Assembly: GCA_036244855.1 (NCBI GenBank) | Contig: BQKZ01000250.1 | Coordinates: 57,654 to 121,653 of the forward strand | Direction of reading: 5' to 3' | Source: Temnopleurus reevesii | Lineage: Eukaryota; Echinodermata; Echinoidea; Temnopleuroida; Temnopleuridae | Length of the DNA stretch: 64,000 bases | In this document: in pieces, positions 35,690 through 46,385 of the stretch | How positions within the stretch are numbered: the stretch's first letter is position 1 | Layout: every line of letters begins with the position of its first letter | Notes under the pieces: generated by a model | What the model saw: the letters and a program-made list of their open reading frames with translations, nothing else | Database searches by the model: none | What the model was told of the DNA's origin: nothing | Translations under genes and position numbers: made by a program

Positions 35690-36620
35690 GGTTAGAAAAT
35701 TGTTGTACATCGTACACCATGTAGTTGGCATGATTTTTATTCCATTATCGGTTCAGGTTTAGATGATTTTTAAAGATGACCATAGGAAGAAAGCCCTGCA
35801 GTTACTTCTTGGTTCGAAAATTGTTATGCATTGTACCCATGTAGTTGGCATGAATTTTATCCTATTATGATTTTGTTCAAACAGGTTTTCTTGCGGTTTG
35901 TAAGATGTGCATAGGAACCCAGATCCTCCTACAGCTTCAGACTGGGTATTTTTTTCCCATTACATGTATTTCTGTGTTAAGACAAGTTTCAATTCATGTT
36001 AAAAGTATGAAAAGTATCAGTACGAAACATGTCCATAGTGTGTAGAAAACACCTGCTGTTCAGTTTTGGATAGAAAGTGAAACTTGTATTTATATAAAGC
36101 TTTAAAAAAATTTCAAGCAATTTCTATAACAAAAGATCATGCCAGAGATGTGTTCATATTTTTATGGTCCAAAGAGATTCGGCCCAGACAGAATTACCTG
36201 TTTATTGTACGTCATGTAGTTGAAACGATAGTTATCCCGCTGTGACTGTATTCAGCCCAGTATCAATTCATGTTTATTTTGGGTCTAGGAATACGTCTGC
36301 AGCTTGGTATTGACTAGACATTATTTTTTTTAAGTTAACAGTGCCTCAATAGAACTCATATCAGCAAATAATTGACAAAGTCAAACCAGGCAGTTAACTC
36401 CCTGGTCAAACCATTTGCCTCTTGCAAGAGGAATTACTAGAGTACTTTTCGCCATCAGATGAGAGGTACATTTATTGAAGCTAAATGTACATCGTACCCC
36501 ATGTAGTTGGCAGCATTTTCTTTCTTATTCTGAACGATTTCAGTTTGAAGTCGAGGAAACCCTTCAGGTCAGCCTGGGATAGAAATACATTGTATTCCAT
36601 AATTTCACACTGGGTTAACA
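35690..36620 (+). repeat. Degenerate dispersed/tandem repeat with GTACxxCATGTAGTTG units
   Basis: Copies of a TGTA-CATCGTAC-CCATGTAGTTGGCA block begin near 35706, 35827, 36206 and 36487. The first two are 119 bases apart, and the next interval is near three such periods. Flanks share CATAGGAA and a CAG(T/C)TT-GG motif. The rest is decayed. Confidence 0.7.
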
Positions 36621-38052
36621 CTGGGATGACACAGGATGTCAAATATTCTGTAAAAAGTATAATGCCCTTTTTATTTTTTAACGTCATTTCATATTTGAAC
36701 CAGACATGAACACGGCTTGAAAAACAACAACAGAATTTTGTTTTTGACAGAAAATTCCAGATTCTCATATTGGCATGCATGCTGTATTACAGAAAAGGCA
36801 GTCCAACCTTCATCAAAATTCATAAGGATTTATTATGCAAAGCCTTATCAGAAGAGGATTGATGAAATTACTTGTCACTTTCATGATATGCAATTTCTTT
36901 CCAAAATGATCTCCGTTTATTATCTCATTTTCTCTCCTTTGAATGGTCTGGTTATTTTTTTAATTCCCATAAATCATACTTCATCCATATCGATTTACAA
37001 TTTGCATCGAATCAGAAGCCTGATACCTTTTCTGTCAGATGCGCATTTCAAGAAACCATTTCTGATGTAAGTTTGTTAACCACCCATTGAGAGTTCTGCA
37101 GTTTATGATTGCAGTTTTGATAATTTTGTGTTTGAAGCTCCTTGATTTTCTCACAGCCAAATTATAACTTGTTCATTGTTTCAGAAAAAAACTTTCACTC
37201 CAACTCCTTGAATATTTGAGGAGACTGCTTTTGAAATTTAATGGTATATTGTTGAGCACTCTCCGTGCATATGAATGATTTTAAGATGGTCTTAAAAGCA
37301 GATGAAGTGATATTGATGACTGTTTTACAGGTAAATTAAGATTATTGCGTGCACCATGTTGTAAATTGAATCCTAAAATTAGCTTGATTTATTATTTAAG
37401 AAGGCCAATTGTGTTATGACTATGAAACACAATATCCAAATATTTAGGCAATAGAATACAAAATTATCACATAAATTGCGGAGATTAATGGTATCAATAC
37501 AACCGGATAGAGTAACGATTGCGTATAAAATCTGTAGTGGCATATATGTGTGTGCTATATTATCAGAATTTCATTAATTTAAAAAAAAGAATGGAATGGT
37601 GGGACAAGAAAGGTTCAGGCCAGCAAGATATTGCTAGTGCAGAATAATATCAAATTCATCAAACTGATAGCTGCATGATTTATATCCTGGTCTAATTATG
37701 GTCCATGATTGCACTTGATTTTCTGTATGATTCTGTTAGTCATCCCATCATCTCGACGAAAGGAGATTTCCTGTATTATTGTGGCAGACAGCACCCATGA
37801 CACATTCATTTGAGTACTCGCTGCATTCTAATTCTGATTTTCCCTCTCAATTCCTTGAGGATATTATTTTCATTCCAGCCTCAATTTCTGGGTCACGAGA
37901 GTACATGCATGAATCAAAATGAGGAGTGAATGCTTGTGGATGGATTGAATCGAATTGGGAGAGAGTTTTTTTTTTTGGTTTGGGGGGGGGGGGGCGGGGC
38001 AAGAGAAACAAAAACCCTGTTTACACTTATATACTTTTGTGCTAATACATGA
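36621..38052. other. No gene seen
   Basis: The frames at 36717-37070 and elsewhere lack recognisable motifs. A T8/G14 run lies at about 37969-37995. Confidence 0.5.
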
Positions 38053-38059
38053 TGCCCAA

Positions 38060-38235
38060 TAGTCCAGTTGAGGACTCTGTGTTCTAATAGCACCTGCCTA
38101 GATGCACTTTTCTTTGACCTGGATAGAGGGGTGTGTGAGACCCTGTGGTTGAGTGTTGTAGTCCCTGTGTATTCAGGGCAAGGATATGTACAGAGGCAGG
38201 TGCTATTAGAACACAGAGTCCTCAACTGGACTGGT
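38060..38235. mobile_element. MITE with perfect 39-bp terminal inverted repeats
   Basis: 38061-38099 and 38194-38232 are exact inverses (AGTCCAGTTGAGGACTCTGT and onward to CACCTGCCT). TGCCCAA flanks both sides just outside (38053-38059, 38236-38242), giving a 7-base target duplication that would suit a hAT-type element. The 94-base centre has no coding capacity. Arm identity implies a young insertion or gene conversion. Confidence 0.88.
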
Positions 38236-38243
38236 TGCCCAAA

Positions 38244-39539
38244 AGCAATACCCAAAGGCTGCCCTAATGTGGACCAGTTCTTGAGGTTGTCTCAGGGCTA
38301 GTTTGAGGTCATAATATTTTGGGCAATAAAGGGTGTGGGTCGACCATACTAATAGTACAGGCGCACTCCTATTTATAGAGATTGTATCTTTAATTATTTT
38401 TATGCAGAGCACCTTGATAGGTAGAATTTTTATATCAATTGGATGGTCAATATTTTTTAATGTAAATGCACCAAATTTGATCTGGCGGTGTAAATGGGTT
38501 GCAAGACAGAGGGGGAACAAGAGAGAAAGATCGAGGAGAGGCAATATAGGAGGAATTGAAAGGGAGAAAGAGAGAGAGGGGATCAGGAGAGTGTGAAAGG
38601 TAAGAGGAATGCTGGATATAGGGATAGACAGACAGAAAGAAATTAAAAAGAATATGAAAATTAAAGATGAAGAATCAGAAGTATTTAACACTTTTTGGCT
38701 CAAAAAAGATAGTATATTTTGAAAGCAGAACTGGTTTCCATGGAGATGGATGCTGCAGACTTGATGCTTTCTGTTTATTATTTTTTTTTTGTGAAGGGAG
38801 TTATCATTTCGGAATGGCACCTCCTCTGTTTGTCTTTGATCTTGTTCATGCAACACTTGACATTTATGCAGCTTCCCCCTTAATTTTATATCTTCCACCA
38901 ACAGCAATAAAGAACTAAATACCCAAGAAAAGTTTCAGTAAATGCAAAGAAAAGGGTCCTTTGATTCTTTATTGTACACTTGATAAAATGAAGTGACATA
39001 ATTTTTAAAAAAATTATATGAAAACAAGTATTCTGGCTGAAAATACCATTACAATGAACATCCTCATCATCATCATTATCGCCATGACCACCTTCATCAC
39101 CATCCAAAATGTCTCGTGAAGTTAGAGTGTCCTTGTGTATGACATTTTATGAAATGTCAGGTTTTCCTCTTTTTGTATGATGTTTTATAGTCATGTACCA
39201 AATTGAATAGCAAATGCAGATAACAAAGGAAAACTGTATCGATGCCAAAATATGTGCGAGGCATGGTTTAATGTTCAATTTTTCGTAGGATATTTATTCA
39301 GGAATAAATGTAATGCAATGTTCCGGAATGATTCACATGTTCAGGTAAAATTTTTGTGCCTTGAATTATAATTAAGATCGTTTCATTTATAACAAAATTA
39401 TAGAGGGGCATTATCGTTTAGCTTTCACTATTGAAGAGCATAATGTCCTTTTGGCTGTCATCCACCTTAACCATGTCAAGTTAGTCCTCAATGAAAAATG
39501 ACATGTTGTAATGCATTGCGGATGACACAGCCTTCTCCC
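38244..39539. other. No gene established
   Basis: The 233-codon - strand frame covering 38206-38907 overlaps the right end of the MITE at 38060-38235, contains low-complexity Ser/Leu/Pro sequence from a purine-rich GAGA tract at 38505-38640, and shows no family motif. It is not accepted as a gene. Confidence 0.5.
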
Positions 39540-39720
39540 ACTGCTGTAGGTAGGCTGGTTATCTGCCGTGCTTCATCCGACTCCTCCTGGGTTCAACTTC
39601 CGACACTGCCATTGTAAATTGGCAACATCTTGCGAGGAGGGCATGGGGCAGATGTCGAGGCAATGTGTTGTTAATTTAGGCTTCAGCACTAAATAGCGGA
39701 CATCCTACCCGGCTTAGAAT
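39540..39720 (+). repeat. Possible second SINE-type element
   Basis: TAGGCTGGTTATCTG (A-box-like) and GGGTTCAACTTCC (B-box-like) are spaced about 40 bases apart. GGCTTCAGCACTAAATAGCG near the end recalls the 23.2- and 35.0-kb elements. Both boxes are imperfect. Confidence 0.4.
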
Positions 39721-39734
39721 GATGAAGGATTCGT

Positions 39735-40640
39735 CTTTTGGTAAAAAGTTTTCGAGTAATTTTTTTTTTAGATTTTGCGATATTCAGGATCACTATTAGG
39801 AGCTCAAGGTTAAATAAGATATCCAAACTTGGATTAGGAGTGTTGAGCTCTGCAAACATTGATCAGTGTTCAGTCAGCTCTAGGGAGTCTCAGAAAAAGA
39901 GAAGTTCTGACAAAGTGAGAAAATGTCTTGTGAGTATAAATTGTAGGTGATCTTAGTGGTGACAAAAAAAAAGAGCTCTCTGTTGTGCCCCAAATTTATC
40001 ATCCTTGTATCAAAAAGGTTATTGACTTTTGATAATGAAATAGAACGATGACAGATTTGTCTTTCGCTAAAAAGTTTTCGGGTAATTTTTTTTTTTCAGA
40101 TTTACGATATTCAGGATGAATATCAGAGGGCTCAAGGTTAAATAAGATATCCAAACTTGGATTAGGAGTGTTGAGCTCAGTAAATATTGATCAGTGTTCG
40201 TTGGCTCTTGGGCGTCTCAGAAAATGAGAAGTTCCGACAAAGTGAGAAAGTGCTTTGTTAGTAATTGTAATTGATGGTGAAAATAAAATACCTCTCTGTT
40301 GAGAATGAAATGCGTCAAACTTGTATCAATAAGGTTATTGACTTTTGACAACGCAATAGAATGATGACGGATTCGTCTTTCGTTAAAAAGTTTTCGGGTA
40401 ATTTTTTTAGATTTACGATATTCAGGATCACTTTTACGGGCTCAAGGTTGAATAAGATATAAAAAATTGTATAAATAAACATTGATCTGTGTTTCAGAAA
40501 ACGAGAAGTTCCGACTAAGTGAGAAAGTGTTTTGTGAGAAATTGTAAGTAATCTTAGTGGTGGCAAAAATAAAAGACCTCTCTATTGAGCGCAAAATGCT
40601 TCAACCTTGGATCAAGAATGTTATTGCTCATGAAGACGGT
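39735..40640 (+). repeat. ~320-bp tandem repeat, three copies
   Basis: AAAGTTTTCG recurs at 39745, 40071 and 40387 (steps 326 and 316). Units share GATATTCAGGAT, GCTCAAGGTT-AATAAGATAT, CATTGATC, GAGAAGTTC-GAC and TCTCTGTTG. Copy 3 has a deletion in the middle. Confidence 0.93.
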
Positions 40641-42986
40641 TTCATTTTCAGTTGCTAATTTTGTTTACCTGTGGGCAGATATGAATTTAAAAAATGGAAT
40701 ATTAATGAACTTTATTGGTTGGTCTCTATCAGAATAAATAATTCGCTTACTAGCCTGCTAAGAAAATATGTAGTTTCGATATCTTTTAAAATAAATCCTA
40801 AATCAGCAAGCAGGGACAAGGATATTTTCTCACGAAGCATCTCATCTAATATTATGTGTCAACACTTGGGAGACATTAAATTTCCATTAATAGAATTTCG
40901 AGTGTATTGAAATGGTATTGAAATAATTTTTTAATACCTCCTTTCAATCATTATTTACTGAAGTTGCAATTAACCATGAGACAAATGACTGCGCTTTGAA
41001 AGCCAATAGCACATTTTTTTTGCTTTTACACCGCAAGCCTCAGCCGTGCCTCACCCCAAATTGTGCTTAAATTGCTTACGAACATGAAATAATAGATGAT
41101 GAAGAAGTTGTTAATCAGTGAATTTTAGAATCGCTATAGGAAAATGAAAAGAAGATATACCACAGCATAAGAAAAAGTTTGTGTAAAGGGTAATGAATCG
41201 CTCAAAATTACATTGCACTGTCTAATATGCATTTGCGGCTGCTGCCTAGCCCTGAGATTTCTTTTACACTACATCAAGTCAACGTACTGGGCTACACTGT
41301 AGGACTGTCTCTGAGCTTCTCCGAAAAGCAGCCGCAGCCTTGCCATTTTATCCTTCACAATCAGCAAACACTCATGGGTAGGCTATACCCATATCCACAA
41401 GTTCTGAAAGATGTAAAAGATTAGTTTTTACAAAATATCAATTTATACTCCCTTTTTGTTCCCGACAAATTTCACATGGTTTTAAAACTATGTGTATTTG
41501 GTTGCACTTTTATCTGAATTGATTAAATCTCTTCACCTGTATCAGAGTGGAGTTCAGTTCAAAATTTTCAATCAAATTAGTAATTTGAGTGCAATAAAGT
41601 GATATTGCTTTCAGAAGCTAGAATAGTGTTCATTTTGTGTTCCGCCAGAGGAGTTCATAGCATTCTGACTAAAAAAGGTATGATACACCCTTTCTTTAAC
41701 CTTCAATTTAATTTTCCTCACATTGATAAATTTTATAGACAATGTGATTACTTTTGTCTCTGGGAGAATATTACATGAAGCTTGTTTCAGCAACACATTA
41801 GTCAGTGCTGACTTATCCAATGAAATTCTTTATTTTGATTAGATTATAAGCACTATCTCTGACTTTTGCTAACTGAATACTTGTCGCTGTGACAAGCTTC
41901 AAGAAGCACCCTCCTGGACTTCATCTTTTTTAGTAGTTTATTCCTAATATTGATTAAAATATTTCTGTAGAGTAAATTGGCGTAGTGTTTCGCATTCCCA
42001 ATCCAAGCTCAATTTTGTCTAGATTCCCCTTTCTTTGACAGAGGCTTATTTGAAACTGTTCACTAGGAGGAAGTCAATAGCTTCTCAAATTTCTGCCCAC
42101 TTTCTTCCGATGATTCCTATGGAGATTGTTTCTTCCTTTTCTTGTTTCCTCTCTTTTATTTTTTGTACTGTCTGCTTGCATTTTCTTCTGCAGCTTTGCT
42201 ATGCATGGACAGAGGAATCCGGCTGGGGTGGAGGAGGGGGGAGGTGGCCTGTGCCCCCACTTTTTCAGTAAATGTGTGCAAACTTATGGCAGTGTGAAAA
42301 TTGTAATAGACCCTATGCAGTCCCTCCATTGCATATTAATTATACAGGCAACTCTGCAAGTTGACTCTCTTGGGACCCCCCCCCCCCCAAGAAGATATTT
42401 GCTTATTAAATTTGATATATTTTGTAGGATTTGTTCCTAACATTTATCTCAGCTTTATTCCTGATATGAGATTCACTCCTCACTTTCACTTGTTTATCTT
42501 TTTTTGGAAAGAGGAGAGGATGCCCTGTATAAACTTCATTTTAGCTCTCGATGCACACAAGAATGTCATAATTTGATATATTTTTGGCAAAGCGGAGAAA
42601 CTGACCCCCATCAAACCTACTGTAATTGAATAAAAACAAATAAAATTTCAAGATATATCAAGTTCAAATCCATTTCCTGGGTGGTATTGCACAATACAGT
42701 CATACAGATATGGAAGTAAATTTTATCGATATTTTATGATTGTCAAAACATCTCAGTATTGTGTGTTTTTTTCAACCCCCAATTCTGAGGCCCAAGATAC
42801 ACGTATTAGAGACTGCATGCATATTGAAATTGCACTTAAAATTAATTCTTGAGCAGGTTAGAAATAACATGTACTCATTTATTTCATGCCCCATGAAAAT
42901 GCTATAAGATATCAGTCATGAAATATTTAGATGCAATATTAGGCTATTTTCTGCATGTTCAAACATTAAAAATGTATGTTATAATC
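40641..42986. other. No gene seen
   Basis: A short GCGGCTGCT/AGCAGCCGC inverted pair spans 41234-41335. The frames at 42035-42576 are pyrimidine-rich and cross homopolymer runs. No gene was supported. Confidence 0.5.
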
Positions 42987-42992
42987 GTATAG

Positions 42993-43397
42993 CAGAGCTG
43001 CCAACCAAAATCCGTATTTTCCTTCCCTTTCGTTTTCTTATGGAGTACTTTATTATATGGCCATCAGTAATTAAGTGATACATTGTTATGTCCACAATAC
43101 CACCTCTTTGTACCCTTGAATCAATGGTATCAGCTGGAAAGCATCTGGAAGCTATTTATAAGATCTAGAGGTATGACATTTTGTAACAGCAAAACATTCA
43201 TTTGATTCACACCCTAAATCAATAAAAAGTTTATGCCGGTGGATGATAAAGCGTTTTCGCGGAGAAACAGGTGTGTTGGATTATATTCTTCTTCTCTTGT
43301 AAATTGATCTTGAATATCTATTCATTTGAACACTCCCCCTTGCTATGTGTAATAGAGTTGAAATGTGGAAAGGAATCCGTACTGGTTGGCAGCTCTG
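42993..43397. mobile_element. Foldback element, CAGAG-family copy 4 (405 bp) with 6-base target duplication
   Basis: The left end CAGAGCTGCCAACCAAAATC, then CGTATTTTCC, pairs with a right end whose inverse is CAGAGCTGCCAACCAGTACG, then GATTCC. GTATAG immediately precedes (42987-42992) and follows (43398-43403). There is no transposase frame. It is the best-preserved member of the family in this window. Confidence 0.82.
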
Positions 43398-43403
43398 GTA
43401 TAG

Positions 43404-44351
43404 CCAGATTAACAGTATTGCTAGACAACTAAAAATGAGTCTAAACATCAAATGTATAGTGGGAAACTGCACACATATATAACTTCTACTCAGCTGAATG
43501 GGAAAATCCATATGGATAGTTATACAATTTTAATTTAAATATGATTTTTTTTAAATAGAGTTTCAGTGTAAACTGGCTTGTGTCTGAACATGAACAGAAG
43601 AGCAAAGTGTCCTTGACAATCTATTTTGACATTATCCCATGTATGATTTTGAAGAACCCATTTGGTATCAACAGTGAGTTTATTCAATCAGAAAATATCA
43701 AATTGCCTTCACATATTCTTGTCAGCAAACTTTTCAAATGTGACAAGAAATTATCTGACATAGTAAGGTTAAGAATGCTTCCAGGTACATGCCGATTACA
43801 GATAAAGATCTTACTAGCCCACTTCACGTACTAAAATATGAATTAGCAGATCAATATCAATTATGTGTAAATATTGTGATTTAATTCCATTTCAGTAAAA
43901 AGTATGAAAATCTGTGGGTCTCTAATAGGAGACATGGCTTTTTTCTTTTTCAATTGTCAAGCAGATGTATTGTTTTTTATAGTTTCTAAGTTCAGCGCTG
44001 ATGGATAGAAATATGTTATCAAAGTGCAAATCTATAGTTCATAAAGATATTATCGAAACCAATTTTATGAACTTCAAAACATGTGTAAGTAGTTCCCTGT
44101 ACATGTCAATATCATACATGAAAGCTTATGTCAATTGAAATGAGGATTAAGAATGTTATAATGAGAAATGGGTTATTTTTATAAAGTTACCTTAGTATAC
44201 ACCATTATTGTCTTTATAAGGCCAAATTCATGATAATTTGTGAAAATTTTGAAAACTTTTGAAGCTAATTTCTCACAAAAACAACAAAAAAGACCATTCA
44301 TGTGAGATTTTAATCTTGATCAAATCTTGTTTCCTTACAATCACTCATTTT
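43404..44351. other. No gene seen upstream of the GALNT exon
   Basis: The frame at 43580-43834 has no recognised motif. If the transcript begins upstream, this is intron. Confidence 0.45.
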
Positions 44352-44549
44352 GCAATTGCATGGTCTTAGCTATGGTCTTAGCCATCCTCTTCCTCCTAAG
44401 ACGTCTTGACTTCTTGTGCAAGTCTGGTAACCTAGACGTATCAAAGTCTAAGTATAATTCCTTGGTTTGTGTCTATGTTGTAAGAGTGGCACAAAAAGTC
44501 AAGACGTCTTAGCAAGAAGAGGATAGCTAACACCTTTTCGTGCAATTAG
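44352..44549. mobile_element. Foldback element 66 bp upstream of the GALNT exon
   Basis: The arms 44352-44423 and 44487-44549 are inverse: both carry TAGC-AT-CCTCTTC, CTAAGACGTCTTGAC and TTGTGC, and AATTGCA at the outer end. Arm identity is high, with a small extra segment in the left arm. It ends just before the acceptor region, so the transcript could form a ~60-bp hairpin there. Confidence 0.85.
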
Positions 44550-44614
44550 CCCCTGTGTATCTTGAAAAAACGTGCAAAGAATCTAATGGATTTTCTTGTG
44601 GCTTCTCGTTACAG

Positions 44615-44775
44615 TTTCACTACTACCCTGTCGTGGTACCTTTTGACATCAAAGACTACGTCGGAGCCAAGCGGGAGGAAGCGCGCGATGACCCCTACGC
44701 CAGACACGCTTTCAACCAAGTGAAGAGTGATCAGATTCCTTTGGACAGGGCTATTCCAGATACAAGGCATCTCAG
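44615..44775 (+). CDS. GALNT2-like: Internal exon of a polypeptide GalNAc-transferase (GALNT2/14/16 group)
   Basis: The exon encodes about 53 residues and two bases of the next codon. It contains DPYARHAFNQVKSD followed by LDRAIPDTRH, the conserved stem-to-catalytic-domain junction of family 27 polypeptide N-acetylgalactosaminyltransferases. These Golgi type II membrane enzymes move GalNAc from UDP-GalNAc to Ser/Thr and start mucin-type O-glycosylation. The acceptor is a pyrimidine-rich stretch ending ACAG at 44611-44614, and the donor is GTACG at 44776. The exon opens at a codon boundary and closes after two bases, and 63706-63807 supplies the missing base. The open frame running upstream to 44540 is intron, because it crosses the acceptor and loses similarity. 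Local GC is higher than in the flanks. Assignment to the GALNT2/14/16 group rests on remembered family patterns; the exact paralogue is not proven. The membrane anchor and earlier stem exons were not found. Confidence 0.93.
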
Positions 44776-45589
44776 GTACGTCTTCCTCAATTCTTGAATT
44801 CCGAGAAGTCTTGAAACTGATCGGAGCTTTTGTTCTAATTGGGTAGTTACACCATCAGACTGATCCAACCTAGTTCCAAAACTGACTCTTGTTCGGGGAA
44901 AAAAGAATAATTTTAAAACTATCCTTTGCATCATTATCCTTTCTTATAAGTATGTAATTAAGAAAAGGGGAAATACTTGCAGTAGCACATTGTATCATCC
45001 AGACTTTGTTTTGACAAAGTAAAGAGTGACAATATTTCTTTTGTAGGGGCATTACCGAAGACAAATTTATAAATAAGACAAAGAGAATGAGGAGGGCCAG
45101 GCTGGAAGCTATTTGCTAAAAGAAGCTTAAAAAGGAGCAGGGTATATATCACCAGAATATTTCACAAAAAGGAGCTGATCGATTGCCATGTTTCGTGCAT
45201 GAAATATTTATGAACTGTAGACCATGAATTACGTGGTCAACTTTTCATGAATATACACTTCTCATAAAAAGTGAAATTTCTGCTTACTTATTACCCCATA
45301 TCATTTAAGAAATCTAGGCGTAAGATCTTTGTCTAATTTGAAGTGAGAAAGAGTCTCTTCATTTAGCTAAGACAGACAAGACGGGATGAATCATTTCCAA
45401 TGCCAGAAATATCTTTGTCAAATATTTGTTGTGACTCTGTTAGACTGGGCAGTGTTTCGTATGATTCGCATAAGATCTTGGATGCCGTTGGTCAACTTGA
45501 GCAGGATACTGGCAATTATCCTAGTCGGCCTTTCTCTAGTTGTATCATGGGATTTAGGGCAGGAATCTCACTGGCGATGACACACGTCT

Positions 45590-46385
45590 AAGACTCCTTT
45601 CACATCAACTTTTCAAAATTAGATCCCACTGAATTGGTTTCCAAATCAGGTTCTTATGGCCAGTTTTAAGACCTTTCACACCTACAGACTCAGGAAGTGG
45701 ACATCAATTCTAGTTCATGGAAAGTAATTTTGTTGCCATGGTAACCTGTACAATTGGTCATCTTCATCCTGCTACACCGATTGTGCTCTATTGTTGGTCA
45801 CATGCATATCTTTTACGAGCAATTCCAGATAAAACCACAAAAGTCCAGTCCATGTAGTGGCCATAGTTCATTAACTATCGCTAAACTCAATTTCGGTTAC
45901 CTAAATCTACTTTGTGTGGTGGATTTCAAAACTAGTTTAGAATAAGAGCCCTTTGATGTCTATGGAGTTAAACTCGTTTAGTAGATACCAGTTTAACATG
46001 AAGTAGTCTAATGGTAGATGTGAACATTGGTCATTGCCATGAAAGTGGAGTAAGTGGCCTAAATGAGCTGTAAAATCTGCTTCACAATGTAGTTTTTCAT
46101 GACGACATACAATGCCGGTCACGTAGTGAATTAGCCTAAAGTGGCTTTCTCCCGGAAGTAGTTTAAGCCTAGTGTATGGGTAATTCTGCTGTCCGCGCAC
46201 TCGCCTGTGTGATTCTGATTTGCTCTTAGAGGAGTGGAGATGGAAATCATTGAATCTGTTGTCATAGCAACAGAGTCACTTTGCTCGAACTAGCCTCGGA
46301 AGTCCACTCCAAAAGCGTGCAGGTGTGAACCATTCTTAATTGGCCATCGGAATCTGCTTTCTGCTAGGTGTGAATGGGGTCCAAG
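45590..46385. mobile_element. Large foldback element (~800 bp) in the GALNT intron
   Basis: The left arm (45590-45750) and inverted right arm (46215-46385) share CATTCACACCT-like ends, GATGGCCA(A/G)TT-TAAGA, TTCACACCT-C, GAAGTGGAC or GAGTGGACTT, CTAGTTC, and TTGTTGCCATGGTAAC or TTGTTGCTATGACAAC. The arms are diverged, implying an older insertion. There is no transposase frame. Confidence 0.68.

Noticed and set aside
36717..37070. 117-codon frame
   Set aside because: No recognisable motif, average AT-rich composition and no splice signals that would join it to the GALNT gene.
38206..38907. 233-codon - strand frame
   Set aside because: It overlaps a MITE end and a GAGA-rich tract, is rich in Ser/Leu/Pro, and shows no recognisable domain.
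41234..41335. GCGGCTGCT/AGCAGCCGC inverted pair
   Set aside because: Only about 9 bases pair over a 100-base gap, which is expected by chance in a window of this size.
44540..44614. N-terminal extension of the GALNT frame up to an ATG at 44540
   Set aside because: A good acceptor ends at 44614 and family similarity starts right after it. The upstream residues do not look like a GALNT stem.
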